Part shown: positions 30,157-56,140 of the stretch, one piece after another
Position numbering within the stretch: the stretch's first letter is position 1
Layout of the letters: each line of letters begins with the position of its first letter
Notes under the pieces: generated by a model
The model's input: only the letters and a program-made list of their open reading frames with translations
The model's database searches: none
Told to the model about the DNA's origin: nothing
Assembly: GCF_014879975.1 (NCBI RefSeq)
Contig: NZ_CP062500.1
Span: 3,410,001-3,474,000, forward strand
Direction of reading: 5' to 3'
Origin: Vibrio bathopelagicus
Lineage (GTDB): Bacteria > Pseudomonadota > Gammaproteobacteria > Enterobacterales > Vibrionaceae
Length of the DNA: 64,000 nt
Position numbers and translations under genes: made by a program

Positions 30157-31497
30157 ATGATTGCTAGTAGGAATCCATTCATACAGTTGCCAACCATAGC
30201 GCAGAATCCTGACAAGTTTGAAGTACTGCTATCAGCGCAAGAGTTCCGAACTCGCTTACTTGATGAGATATCTCGTGCAACTACTCGTATTAGTTTAGTT
30301 GCTCTGTATCTTGAAGATGATGACGCTGGCCGTGAGATCCTAACTGCCTTATACGAAGCAAAGCAAAAGAACCCAGAATTAGACGTGAGCGTTTGTGTCG
30401 ATTGGCATAGAGCTCAGCGTGGATTGATTGGTGCGGAGTCCTCTGAGGGCAATGCAGCAATGTACAAAGAGTTTGCTGATAAATACCAGCACACCGTACC
30501 AGTTTATGGCATTCCTGTTCGTGGCAAGGAAGTATTTGGTGTATTGCATCTAAAAGGCTTTATTGTCGATGACAGCGTCATATACAGCGGTGCTAGCCTT
30601 AATAATATCTACCTAAGCTATCACGACCGCTATCGTTTCGATCGCTACCATGTTTTAAACAACGCAACGCTAGCTGACTCAATGTTCTCCTATGTCCAAG
30701 AACAAATGATCTCAGACATCGCTGTTTATGATCTTGCTGATAAGAACAAACCGCTAACTAAAGAGTTAAAGCCAGCAATCCGTCAATTCAGAGCATCATT
30801 AGCACGCTCTCAATACAAGTTCGATTCTCAAGAAGTCTCAGCAGATCAAGTTGCTGTAACTCCTTTAGTTGGTATAGGTAAGAGACGTAATCGCCTAAAT
30901 CAGGGAATTAACCAACTGGTTGCTCAAGCTAAAGATGAAATTTTCATTTGTACGCCATATTTCAATTTTCCACCAAGCCTAGCGAAGGAAGTGAAGAAAG
31001 CACTTAAGCGCGGCGTAAAGGTCACGATTGTTGTCGGCGATAAAACAGCAAATGATTTCTTTATTTCACCGGAAGAAGAGTTTAAAACGATTGGTGGATT
31101 ACCTTACTTATACGAATTGAACCTGCGTCGATTCGCGAAGGCTAATGAAGCGAATATAGCAAGTCGTAACCTGTCTATCCGACTTTGGCAACACGATTCC
31201 AACAGCTTCCACTTGAAGGGCATTTGGGTTGATAAACGCTACATGCTGCTAACGGGTAATAACCTAAACCCACGCGCATGGAAGTTGGACTTAGAAAATG
31301 GCATATTCATCCAAGATAACTATCATCACCTAACGGATAAATTCCAAGCTGAGGTTGATAATATTGTTCAGCACACACAGCTTATTTGCACCTATAAACA
31401 GTTAGATAAAGTTGATAGCTACCCGATGGAAGTACAGAAACTGATTCGAAAAATCACTCGAGTTAAAGCAGACAGAGTTCTTAAACAAATACTCTAA
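30157..31497 (+). CDS. pssA: CDP-diacylglycerol-serine O-phosphatidyltransferase
   Basis: A 446-residue phospholipase-D superfamily enzyme that makes phosphatidylserine, the precursor of phosphatidylethanolamine. Two HKD motifs are visible: LHLKGFIVDDSVIYSG (H131, K133, D138) and FHLKGIWVDKRYMLLTG near residue 350. This is the Gram-negative, peripheral membrane type, of E. coli PssA length (451). It ends at an intrinsic terminator and is the last protein gene before the rRNA cluster. Confidence 0.96.
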   Translation: MIASRNPFIQLPTIAQNPDKFEVLLSAQEFRTRLLDEISRATTRISLVALYLEDDDAGREILTALYEAKQKNPELDVSVCVDWHRAQRGLIGAESSEGNAAMYKEFADKYQHTVPVYGIPVRGKEVFGVLHLKGFIVDDSVIYSGASLNNIYLSYHDRYRFDRYHVLNNATLADSMFSYVQEQMISDIAVYDLADKNKPLTKELKPAIRQFRASLARSQYKFDSQEVSADQVAVTPLVGIGKRRNRLNQGINQLVAQAKDEIFICTPYFNFPPSLAKEVKKALKRGVKVTIVVGDKTANDFFISPEEEFKTIGGLPYLYELNLRRFAKANEANIASRNLSIRLWQHDSNSFHLKGIWVDKRYMLLTGNNLNPRAWKLDLENGIFIQDNYHHLTDKFQAEVDNIVQHTQLICTYKQLDKVDSYPMEVQKLIRKITRVKADRVLKQIL

Positions 31498-31521
31498 ATC
31501 GTCGTATTCTTCGTAGTCTAA

Positions 31522-31547
31522 ATGCCTAGCAATTGCTGGGCATTTTT
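31522..31547. terminator. pssA terminator
   Basis: ATGCCTAGCA and TGCTGGGCAT pair (one wobble) around a short loop, then TTTTT. The A tract on the other side is weak, so it acts mainly on the plus strand. Confidence 0.82.
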
Positions 31548-31900
31548 ATATCAGCGTTAGAACCTCAACTAACCCCGAGTGCCGATATCTCTTCTGAAGT
31601 TACCCATCAAGAATCTACTAACACTTACTCACAAGATAACTCTTATGAGATATTCAAAAAACATACATAGGAGGGGAATAACGAGATATGAGTCATATGT
31701 GAGAGCCACAGAAGCTTGATACTTCAGATTAGTTACAGTTGCCGCCTTATAGCGCGACTTCTATTTAACCAGGGAGCAGTTTAAGTTGCCTCACAGAGAA
31801 TATTAATAACCGGGATTACAACTTCGAATCTGAGTTCAAGTCGTATACTTAATCTTCTGATATCACACCAGCCATCCTATCGATATTCATTAATAAGCCG

Positions 31901-32177
31901 AGAAACAACGAACCTTACTATTACTAACTAAGCTTATTGCTAATTGCATCACAGGTGCTCCACAGAAGCTTATCTACCAAGACTAAATCTAACCGGCGTA
32001 ACAGAAAGCCTAAAAATGGAAAAAAGCTCTACAATTTCTAGCTGGGCGTTCTAATTAATGGTGATTCAAGAGCTAGTGGCCATGAATAGCCTTTGTGCGG
32101 AAGTCGTAACCAAGAGTTAACTCATGCCTCAGAAACAACGAAAGTCTAGTCGTAAGACTAGGCTTTCTGATAAGTGG
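31901..32177 (-). repeat. Decayed tRNA-terminator units with about 120-base period
   Basis: Compared with the live unit at 32261-32303 (terminator, AATAAG, then the tRNA CCA complement TGG), segment 32020-32061 reads AAAAAAGCTCTACAATTTCT then AGCTGGGCGTTCTAATTAAT and TGG; 27 of the first 34 bases agree with the live terminator, with the same spacing to TGG. Segment 32140-32177 has GAAAGTCTAGTC-GTAA-GACTAGGCTTTC then TGATAAGTGGCG. Segment 31901-31935 shares AGAAACAACGAA and ACTAAGCTT with the latter at equal spacing but has lost the stem. Starts at about 32261, 32140, 32020 and 31905 give a period of 114-121 bases, the length of one tRNA plus terminator. Confidence 0.6.
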
Positions 32178-32250
32178 CGAAATGGCCGGGGTTGCGGACT
32201 TCGGGTAAACCCTTTGTGGGACTCATTCGACTGAAGGGAAAAATACTTTT
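32175..32250 (-). pseudogene. tRNA remnant downstream of tRNA-Asp
   Basis: Read on the minus strand the 3' end CCCGGCCATTTCGCCA agrees with tRNA-Asp CCCGTCCACTCCGCCA at 13 of 16 positions, including the CCA, and is preceded on the plus strand by the same ATAAG. The rest does not fold into a cloverleaf by eye. It lies one unit below the functional tRNA-Asp, so a decayed duplicate is likely. Confidence 0.55.
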
Positions 32251-32260
32251 CTTGAGATGT

Positions 32261-32294
32261 AAAAAAGCCCTGCTATTTCTAGCAGGGCTTTTTT
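32261..32294 (-). terminator. Terminator of the rRNA cluster
   Basis: AAAAAAGCCCTGCTA and TAGCAGGGCTTTTTT form a perfect 15-base stem with loop TTTC, six bases past the end of tRNA-Asp. It is the strongest terminator in the whole four-operon array. Confidence 0.94.
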
Positions 32295-32300
32295 AATAAG

Positions 32301-32377
32301 TGGCGGAGTGGACGGGACTCGAACCCGCGACCCCCGGCGTGACAGGCCGGTATTCTAACCAACTGAACTACCACTCC
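32301..32377 (-). tRNA. tRNA-Asp (GTC anticodon), distal to rRNA operon 1
   Basis: 77 bases with CCA encoded, beginning GGAGTGGTAGTTCAGTTGG, anticodon loop CTGTCACGC. It lies 65 bases after the 5S gene of operon 1, as distal tRNA-Asp does in several enteric rRNA operons. Confidence 0.97.
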
Positions 32378-32442
32378 GCAGTGGTCAACTCACTAAGTGA
32401 GCGTCCATATCTCCAGGTCGGTCAACCTAAAGATTTAATTTA

Positions 32443-32562
32443 AAGCCTGGCGATGTCCTACTCTCACATGGGGAAACCCCACACTACCATCGGCGCTATT
32501 GTGTTTCACTTCTGAGTTCGGCATGGAATCAGGTGGGTCCACAATGCTATGGTCGCCAAGCA
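32443..32562 (-). rRNA. rrf: 5S rRNA, operon 1
   Basis: 120 bases. On the minus strand it begins TGCTTGGCGACCATAGC and ends CATCGCCAGGCTT, with ends pairing. Ends set by comparison with the 120-base E. coli 5S. Confidence 0.96.
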
Positions 32563-32652
32563 AATTTTAAAATTCGGAAAGCTAATCTAAAAGTGTCTCT
32601 TCAAACTCATTCAAGGTCTGTCTTTGAGTCCACAAAACCCCTTGGGTGTTGT

Positions 32653-35546
<2,894 letters not shown>

Positions 35547-35915
35547 ATACAACCCGAAAGGGTCTTAGTGTATGGCAACTAACCAAGGTTTTTGGTTGTC
35601 ATCAAGAAGGGTTAATTCTTGATAACTGTTTGCCGGACTCAATTGTGAATCAAATAAATTTGATTCGAATACAAGACACTTGAATGTGTTTGTTGTGTTT
35701 ATCTAATGAAAGATAAACATTGAGAACTTTTAAATTTGATTTGAATTACTCGTAAGTAATCAAATCAGTCAGCTTTCCAAATTGTTAAAGAGCATGAGAC
35801 TTTAAGAACCAGTGTTCTAAAATTCACATTTTCTAAAGACTCTCAGGGTCAAACACACCAACCAACGACAAAAGAAGTGGTTTGGATATGACTATAACCA
35901 AGAATATTTAGAGAA

Positions 35916-35991
35916 TGGTGGGCGATACCGGGCTCGAACCAGTGACCCCCTGCTTGTAAGGCAGGTGCTCTCCCAACTGAGCTAATCGCCC
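35916..35991 (-). tRNA. tRNA-Val (TAC anticodon), spacer of operon 1
   Basis: 76 bases with CCA encoded; starts GGGCGATTAGCTCAG, anticodon loop CCTTACAAG. Confidence 0.97.
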
Positions 35992-36023
35992 ACGATAGTT
36001 TTAATTCCTTCGCGGAGAAAGAA

Positions 36024-36099
36024 TGGTGGGTCGTGCAGGATTCGAACCTGCGACCAATTGATTAAAAGTCAACTGCTCTACCAACTGAGCTAACGACCC
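36024..36099 (-). tRNA. tRNA-Lys (TTT anticodon), spacer of operon 1
   Basis: 76 bases with CCA encoded; starts GGGTCGTTAGCTCAG, anticodon loop ACTTTTAAT. Confidence 0.97.
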
Positions 36100-36101
36100 A
36101 A

Positions 36102-36177
36102 TGGTATCCCGTAGGGGAGTCGAACCCCTGTTACCGCCGTGAAAGGGCGGTGTCCTAGGCCTCTAGACGAACGGGAC
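36102..36177 (-). tRNA. tRNA-Glu (TTC anticodon), spacer of operon 1
   Basis: 76 bases with CCA encoded; starts GTCCCGTTCGTCTAGAGG, anticodon loop CCTTTCACG. Only two bases separate it from tRNA-Lys. The order Glu-Lys-Val in one spacer is a vibrio-type arrangement. Confidence 0.97.
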
Positions 36178-36268
36178 ACTGGATATTGAAGAACTTGGGA
36201 GTTCTTCGTCTCTTTTACTTTCTAAACCTAATCAATCTGTGTGGACACTCATCGTAAATATCTTCGTA

Positions 36269-37823
<1,555 letters not shown>

Positions 37824-38110
37824 AAGATTTTGTGACTCAACGAATACTGACTTCAAAACTACTATGTAATTTTAAAGCTATTACCATTCCAACAGAATGG
37901 TAATGAATTGACTGTGCCAAATAACCGAAGTTATTCGTATTGGTCACTCAGTTCATTGAAATCAATTTTGATTCCGAAGAATCTGTTTTATCTAACGATA
38001 AAACGTTTTGATATTCATCAACGAGTGCCCACACAGATTGATAGGTTTAAATTGTTAAAGAGCTTTGCTTTCAGCGCCTTAGCACATAAGCACATAAGCA
38101 CATAAGCAGG
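37824..38110 (-). promoter_or_regulatory. Leader of rRNA operon 1 with boxA
   Basis: On the minus strand GCTCTTTAACAATTTAAACC (about 38046-38063) is the boxA antitermination signal, followed by the CAATCTGTGTGGGCACTC half of the 16S processing stem. It contains the hairpins AATAAC-CGAA-GTTATT and TTTTATC...GATAAAA (leader type alpha, shared with operon 3). Confidence 0.8.
38081..38104 (-). repeat. Triple 8-base repeat at the start of the operon 1 transcript
   Basis: AGCACATA occurs three times in a row on the plus strand just downstream of the promoter. Operons 2 and 3 have a single AGCACGTA at this place. Confidence 0.85.
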
Positions 38111-38116
38111 ACGCGT

Positions 38117-38144
38117 ATAATACGCTTTCCACTTTGAAAGTCAA
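38117..38144 (-). promoter_or_regulatory. Promoter of rRNA operon 1
   Basis: On the minus strand TTGACT and TATTAT are 16 bases apart, followed by ACGCGTCC. It begins only 67 bases after the 5S gene of operon 2. No A/T-rich upstream element of P1 type fits between. Confidence 0.8.
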
Positions 38145-38210
38145 CATAAAACTCTAAGAAACTTAGAACTCTATGGTGACTTGTCTAGAAACTAGACAAA
38201 GTCGAAATTA

Positions 38211-38330
38211 AAGCCTGGCGATGTCCTACTCTCACATGGGGAAACCCCACACTACCATCGGCGCTATTGTGTTTCACTTCTGAGTTCGGCATGGAATCAG
38301 GTGGGTCCACAATGCTATGGTCGCCAAGCA
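38211..38330 (-). rRNA. rrf: 5S rRNA, operon 2
   Basis: 120 bases, the same sequence as in operon 1 as far as I can read. It is followed by weak hairpins (TTGTCTAG-TTT-CTAGACAA and TCTAAG-TTT-CTTAGA then GTTTTA) rather than a strong terminator before the next promoter. Confidence 0.96.
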
Positions 38331-38420
38331 AATTTTAAAATTCGGAAAGCTAATCTAAAAGTGTCTCTTCAAACTCATTCAAGGTCTGTCTTTGAGTCCA
38401 CAAAACCCCTTGGGTGTTGT

Positions 38421-41314
<2,894 letters not shown>

Positions 41315-41613
41315 ATACAACCCGAAAGGGTCTTAGTGTATGGCAACTAACCAAGGTTTTTGGTTGTCATCAAGAAGGGTTAATTCTTGATAACTGTTTG
41401 CCGGACTCAATTGTGAATCAAATAAATTTGATTCGAATACAAGACACTTGAATGTGTTTGTTGTGTTTATCTAATGAAAGATAAACATTGAGAACTTTTA
41501 AATTTGATTTGAATTACTCGTAAGTAATCAAATCAGTCAGCTTTCCAAATTGTTAAAGAGCTTGATTCATAAAGAACCATTTTTAAATATTTTCAGATAA
41601 AAACACTTAAAGA

Positions 41614-41689
41614 TGGTGGAGCTATGCGGGATCGAACCGCAGACCTCCTGCGTGCAAGGCAGGCGCTCTCCCAGCTGAGCTATAGCCCC
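41614..41689 (-). tRNA. tRNA-Ala (TGC anticodon), spacer of operon 2
   Basis: 76 bases with CCA encoded; starts GGGGCTATAGCTCAGCTGG, anticodon loop CCTTGCACG. Confidence 0.97.
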
Positions 41690-41710
41690 ATCTTTGTTTC
41701 TAGTCGATAT

Positions 41711-41787
41711 TGGTGGGTCTGAGTGGACTCGAACCACCGACCTCCCGCTTATCAGGCGAGCGCTCTAACCAGCTGAGCTACAGACCC
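41711..41787 (-). tRNA. tRNA-Ile (GAT anticodon), spacer of operon 2
   Basis: 77 bases with CCA encoded; starts GGGTCTGTAGCTCAGCTGG, anticodon loop CCTGATAAG. The Ile-Ala pair is the common bacterial spacer set. Confidence 0.97.
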
Positions 41788-41854
41788 AATATCGTCTCTT
41801 TTACTTTCTAAACCTAATCAATCTGTGTGGACACTCATCGTAAATATCTTCGTA

Positions 41855-43409
<1,555 letters not shown>

Positions 43410-43684
43410 AAGATTTTGTGACTCAACGAATACTGACTTCAAAACTACTATGTAATTTTAAAGCTATTACCATTCCAACAGAATGGTAATGAATTGACTG
43501 TGCCGATTAACTACAAGTAGTTAAACGTATTGGTCACTCAGTTCATTGAAATCAATTTTGTTACCGAAGTAACTGTCATTACCTAAGTAATAACGTTTTG
43601 ATATTCATCAACGAGTGCCCACACAGATTGATAGGTTTAAATTGTTAAAGAGCTTTGCTTTCAGTGCCTTAGCACGTAAGCAGG
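43410..43684 (-). promoter_or_regulatory. Leader of rRNA operon 2 with boxA
   Basis: boxA GCTCTTTAACAATTTAAACC and the 16S processing half-stem as in operon 1, but with hairpins of another type (TTAACTAC-AAG-TAGTTAA and GTTAC-CGAA-GTAAC; leader type beta, shared in part with operon 4). Confidence 0.8.
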
Positions 43685-43690
43685 ACGCGT

Positions 43691-43718
43691 ATAATACGCT
43701 TTCCACTTTGAAAGTCAA
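43691..43718 (-). promoter_or_regulatory. Promoter of rRNA operon 2
   Basis: TTGACT, 16 bases, TATTAT, then ACGCGTCC on the minus strand; same as operons 1 and 3. It begins 67 bases after the 5S gene of operon 3. Confidence 0.8.
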
Positions 43719-43784
43719 CATAAAACTCTAAGAAACTTAGAACTCTATGGTGACTTGTCTAGAAACTAGACAAAGTCGAAATTA

Positions 43785-43904
43785 AAGCCTGGCGATGTCC
43801 TACTCTCACATGGGGAAACCCCACACTACCATCGGCGCTATTGTGTTTCACTTCTGAGTTCGGCATGGAATCAGGTGGGTCCACAATGCTATGGTCGCCA
43901 AGCA
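43785..43904 (-). rRNA. rrf: 5S rRNA, operon 3
   Basis: 120 bases, same as the other 5S copies by eye. Confidence 0.96.
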
Positions 43905-43996
43905 AATTTTAAAATTCGGAAAGCTATAATCTAAAAGTGTCTCTTCAAACTCATTCAAGGTCTGTCTTTGAGTCCACAAAACCCCTTGGGTGTTGT

Positions 43997-46890
<2,894 letters not shown>

Positions 46891-47144
46891 ATACAACCCG
46901 AAAGGGTCTTAGTGTATGGCAACTAACCAAGGTTTTTGGTTGTCATCAAGAAGGGTTAATTCTTGATAACTGTTTGCCGGACTCAATTGTGAATCAAATA
47001 AATTTGATTCGAATACAAGACACTTGAATGTGTTTGTTGTGTTTATCTAATGAAAGATAAACATTGAGAACTTTTAAATTTGATTTGAATTACTCGTAAG
47101 TAATCAAATCAGTCAGCTTTCCAAATTGTTAAAGAGCATAAAGC

Positions 47145-47184
47145 AAAAAGCTTTAATCAATAACTTACGTTATTAATTAAAGCT
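47145..47184 (-). other. Terminator-like hairpin in the tRNA-free spacer of operon 3
   Basis: On the minus strand AGCTTTAATTAATAAC and GTTATTGATTAAAGCT form a 16-base stem (one mismatch) with loop GTAA, followed by TTTTGC. It occupies the place of the spacer tRNAs. In the antiterminated rRNA transcript it is probably read through; it may serve as a processing site. Confidence 0.65.
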
Positions 47185-47245
47185 CTGGCTTTAACTAAAT
47201 CTAAACCATCAATCTGTGTGGACACTCATCGTAAGTATCTTCGTA

Positions 47246-48800
<1,555 letters not shown>

Positions 48801-49071
48801 AAGATTTTGTGACTCAACGAATACTGACTTCAAAACTACTATGTAATTTTAAAGCTATTACCATTCCAACAGAATGGTAATGAATTGACTGTGCCAAATA
48901 ACCGAAGTTATTCGTATTGGTCACTCAGTTCATTGAAATCAATTTTGATTCCGAAGAATCTGTTTTATCTAACGATAAAACGTTTTGATATTCATCAACG
49001 AGTGCCCACACAGATTGATAGGTTTAAATTGTTAAAGAGCTTTGCTTTCAGTGCCTTAGCACGTAAGCAGG
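48801..49071 (-). promoter_or_regulatory. Leader of rRNA operon 3 with boxA
   Basis: boxA near 49023-49040 and hairpins of type alpha, as in operon 1. The first transcribed bases have the single AGCACGTA unit. Confidence 0.8.
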
Positions 49072-49077
49072 ACGCGT

Positions 49078-49105
49078 ATAATACGCTTTCCACTTTGAAA
49101 GTCAA
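49078..49105 (-). promoter_or_regulatory. Promoter of rRNA operon 3
   Basis: TTGACT, 16 bases, TATTAT on the minus strand, 67 bases after the 5S gene of operon 4 and directly behind a weak TCTAAG-TTT-CTTAGA hairpin. Confidence 0.8.
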
Positions 49106-49171
49106 CATAAAACTCTAAGAAACTTAGAACTCTATGGTGACTTGTCTAGAAACTAGACAAAGTCGAAATTA

Positions 49172-49291
49172 AAGCCTGGCGATGTCCTACTCTCACATGG
49201 GGAAACCCCACACTACCATCGGCGCTATTGTGTTTCACTTCTGAGTTCGGCATGGAATCAGGTGGGTCCACAATGCTATGGTCGCCAAGCA
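49172..49291 (-). rRNA. rrf: 5S rRNA, operon 4
   Basis: 120 bases, same as the other 5S copies by eye. Confidence 0.96.
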
Positions 49292-49383
49292 AATTTTAAA
49301 ATTCGGAAAGCTATAATCTAAAAGTGTCTCTTCAAACTCATTCAAGGTCTGTCTTTGAGTCCACAAAACCCCTTGGGTGTTGT

Positions 49384-52277
<2,894 letters not shown>

Positions 52278-52531
52278 ATACAACCCGAAAGGGTCTTAGT
52301 GTATGGCAACTAACCAAGGTTTTTGGTTGTCATCAAGAAGGGTTAATTCTTGATAACTGTTTGCCGGACTCAATTGTGAATCAAATAAATTTGATTCGAA
52401 TACAAGACACTTGAATGTGTTTGTTGTGTTTATCTAATGAAAGATAAACATTGAGAACTTTTAAATTTGATTTGAATTACTCGTAAGTAATCAAATCAGT
52501 CAGCTTTCCAAATTGTTAAAGAGCATAAAGC

Positions 52532-52571
52532 AAAAAGCTTTAATCAATAACTTACGTTATTAATTAAAGCT
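52532..52571 (-). other. Terminator-like hairpin in the tRNA-free spacer of operon 4
   Basis: The same 16-base stem with loop GTAA and TTTTGC tail as in operon 3. The whole 16S-23S spacer is shared between operons 3 and 4. Confidence 0.65.
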
Positions 52572-52632
52572 CTGGCTTTAACTAAATCTAAACCATCAAT
52601 CTGTGTGGACACTCATCGTAAGTATCTTCGTA

Positions 52633-54187
<1,555 letters not shown>

Positions 54188-54530
54188 AAAGTTTTGATTA
54201 CCTAAATTAATAGGTGTGACTCAACGAATACTGACTTCAAAACTAATATTTACCGCTCTTTCAAAAAAGAACAGAAACATGTAATTCTAAAGCTATTACC
54301 ATTCCAACAGAATGGTAATGAATTGACTGTGCCGATTAACTACAAGTAGTTAAACGTATTGGTCACTCAGTTCATTGAAATCAATTTGTTACCGAAGTAA
54401 CTGCTATTACGCTCTTTCGAAAAAGAACCAATAACGTTTTGATATTCATCAACGAGTGCCCACACAGATTGATAGGTTTAAATTGTTAAAGAGCGCTAGC
54501 GTTTTGTGATTTACATCTCAGTCGCTAGGG
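54188..54530 (-). promoter_or_regulatory. Leader of rRNA operon 4 with boxA
   Basis: boxA GCTCTTTAACAATTTAAACC near 54475-54494. The leader is longer than the others, with extra segments (TTCTTTTTCGAAAGAGCG near 54410 and TTCTTTTTTGAAAGAGCG near 54255, two similar hairpins), and type beta hairpins partly shared with operon 2. Confidence 0.78.
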
Positions 54531-54536
54531 GTGCGT

Positions 54537-54564
54537 ACTATACCTGCACCACTTAGAGAGTCAA
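54537..54564 (-). promoter_or_regulatory. Promoter P2 of rRNA operon 4
   Basis: TTGACT, 16 bases, TATAGT, then ACGCACCC on the minus strand. It is the counterpart of the single promoters of operons 1-3. Confidence 0.75.
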
Positions 54565-54639
54565 GAGTTATTTTCAACTCCTTTTTCTCTACCGATTTCG
54601 CTGTGTGACTTTCGTCTCACTCCGTGTCGGTGAGGCGGC

Positions 54640-54690
54640 ATTATAGAGAGATCGACATAGAGCACAAGGGCTTTTTTGAATAAAAGTTTT
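54640..54690 (-). promoter_or_regulatory. Promoter P1 of rRNA operon 4 with upstream element
   Basis: On the minus strand TTGTGC and a perfect TATAAT are 16 bases apart, followed by the discriminator GCCGCCTC. Directly upstream lies AAAACTTTTATTCAAAAAAG, an A/T-rich stretch of UP-element type. P1 is about 103 bases before P2, similar to the enteric rrn P1-P2 layout. Confidence 0.7.
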
Positions 54691-54858
54691 GTTCGCCTAA
54701 AAAGCCACCAGATCCGCATTTTTCGAATAAAAACTAAACATTTGAGACGTATCACAGCAATACATTGGCAAAATGGAAACCATGAACGTAAGATTCATGT
54801 ATCTATTTTGTTAAGAGTAGATGCGTCTATTTCGTTTATTAATATGTAGTATTCCGAT
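54691..54858. other. Intergenic region upstream of rRNA operon 4 and of the RRM gene
   Basis: A/T-rich sequence that would hold Fis sites for P1 on one side and the promoter of the RRM gene on the other (a TTAATATG-like -10 near 54840). It contains the small inverted repeat CATGAA...TTCATG at 54782-54800. No ORF. Confidence 0.4.
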
Positions 54859-55311
54859 ATGAACTCAAAAAAATCGATGTTGTTAATTGTCGCACTAGCT
54901 GTTCTAGGTGGCATTGTTTTCTCTCAGGTAGATATATCGCCTGCAATTACCTTTATCCTTGGTGTCTTGGCTTCCGCTTTTGTTGTTAACTTTTCAAGCA
55001 CCGACTCAAAATCAGATTCAGAACCTAAGGCATCAACAAAAACACTTTATGTAGGTAACCTTCCATACAAAGCGAATGAGTCACACGTACGTGAATTATT
55101 CTCAGAGTATGGTGAAGTATTTGCAGTACGCTTAATGAAAGACAAACGTACTGGTAAAAGAAGAGGCTTTGGATTTGTCGTAATGGCTAGCAATGATGTG
55201 AATCATGCTATTTCAGAACTTAACGATAAAGATTACATGCAACGAACTTTAAAAGTGCGAGTTGCAAACGATCCTAAACATCCAGAAACGGACGAAGCTG
55301 AACTGAGCTAA
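54859..55311 (+). CDS. Membrane-anchored RRM-domain RNA-binding protein
   Basis: A 150-residue protein. Residues 6-22 and about 29-47 are two hydrophobic segments separated by a short polar turn, predicting a membrane hairpin. After a Ser/Asp/Lys-rich linker, residues 62-136 form one RRM: RNP2 is LYVGNL (63-68) and RNP1 is RGFGFVVM (102-109), both with the RNA-stacking aromatics. Similar RRM proteins with a two-helix anchor occur in vibrios and Shewanella as uncharacterised RNA-binding proteins. The RNA target is unknown. It diverges from the rRNA cluster and its end overlaps the end of murI by 38 bases. No other function can be claimed. Confidence 0.85.
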   Translation: MNSKKSMLLIVALAVLGGIVFSQVDISPAITFILGVLASAFVVNFSSTDSKSDSEPKASTKTLYVGNLPYKANESHVRELFSEYGEVFAVRLMKDKRTGKRRGFGFVVMASNDVNHAISELNDKDYMQRTLKVRVANDPKHPETDEAELS

Positions 55312-56074
55312 ATCCTAACTGCTTCAACATGCTATTTAGTGCACTTTCTTTCTTAGGAAGTGCACTACAAAAAACCTCACGCACTCCCCCTTCTTTATTA
55401 ATACTTTCCAAACCCAACAAATCTTGAACCCGTTTAGCTATCGCTTTACCAGAATCTATCAGCACTACGCTTTCACCTAGTACTTGTTGAATCTCTGATT
55501 TGATCAGTGGGAAATGAGTGCATCCTAATACGGCCACATCAACCATGTTGATCATCGGTTGAAGAATCTGCTGCAACTCTTCAAGGTCAATCGTCTCCCC
55601 CCTGAGTTTATCTTCGGCCATATCCACCAGCCTAGTAGAACCTAAAAGTTCGACTCTTTTATTACTCGAGAAGTTTTTGATGAGCTCGTGTGTGTATTCA
55701 CGAGTAATCGTTGCGGGAGTAGCAATGAGACCCACCGCTTTATTGGCAAGTAGGGATGCAGGCTTGATTGCCGGAACAACGCCAACAATTGGGATTAGAT
55801 TATTAGCACGTAGTGTGGGCAAGACAATCGTACTTGCGGTATTACAGGCTATCACTACGATATCAATCGCGTGGCTAGCCACAAAGCTGGCGACGATGCT
55901 TTGGACTCTGCGAACAAGGACTTGCTGATCGAGTTCACCGTATGGGTAAGCCTCGTTATCAAATACATAAGTATAGTTATGATTCGGTAGTAACTGGCTT
56001 ACCTCCTTATATACAGATAGGCCACCCACTCCAGAATCAAAGACCAATATATTTTTTTGCAGACTATCCGACAC
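55274..56074 (-). CDS. murI: Glutamate racemase
   Basis: A 266-residue enzyme that makes D-glutamate for peptidoglycan. The two catalytic cysteines lie in [10 protein letters not shown] (Cys77) and [10 protein letters not shown], and the substrate loop is [10 protein letters not shown] (Asp13, Ser14). The start is a GTG at 56074 with AGGT seven bases upstream. It follows the DUF71 gene by 66 bases on the same strand and its 3' end overlaps the converging RRM gene. In E. coli murI follows btuB directly, next to rrnB; here the same order holds with one gene inserted. Confidence 0.94.
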   Translation of the reverse strand: MSDSLQKNILVFDSGVGGLSVYKEVSQLLPNHNYTYVFDNEAYPYGELDQQVLVRRVQSIVASFVASHAIDIVVIACNTASTIVLPTLRANNLIPIVGVVPAIKPASLLANKAVGLIATPATITREYTHELIKNFSSNKRVELLGSTRLVDMAEDKLRGETIDLEELQQILQPMINMVDVAVLGCTHFPLIKSEIQQVLGESVVLIDSGKAIAKRVQDLLGLESINKEGGVREVFCSALPKKESALNSMLKQLGFSSVQLRPFLDV

Positions 56075-56140
56075 AACGATTACCTATAATAAGTTTCGCT
56101 GCAATGATACTCCTTCACTTAGTTTTCGCCAATCCTCACT

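Larger units (their letters stand above)
31548..32260. other. Gene-free stretch between pssA and the rRNA cluster
   Basis: About 700 bases without an ORF of 60 codons. The right half (31901-32260) holds decayed copies of the rRNA operon terminator and tRNA 3' end. Two 12-base words recur in the same order: CCACAGAAGCTT at 31706 and 31960, and AGAAACAACGAA at 31901 and 32131. The left half (31548-31900) shows nothing I can name, apart from a GGAGGGG before a four-codon frame at 31688 that I do not consider a gene. Confidence 0.6.

Noticed and set aside
31688..31702. GGAGGGG followed by a start codon
   Set aside because: The frame has only four codons before TGA, in a stretch with no other coding sign.
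54561..54755. Minus-strand frame of 64 codons upstream of rRNA operon 4
   Set aside because: It coincides with the P1/P2 promoter region and lacks a ribosome site.
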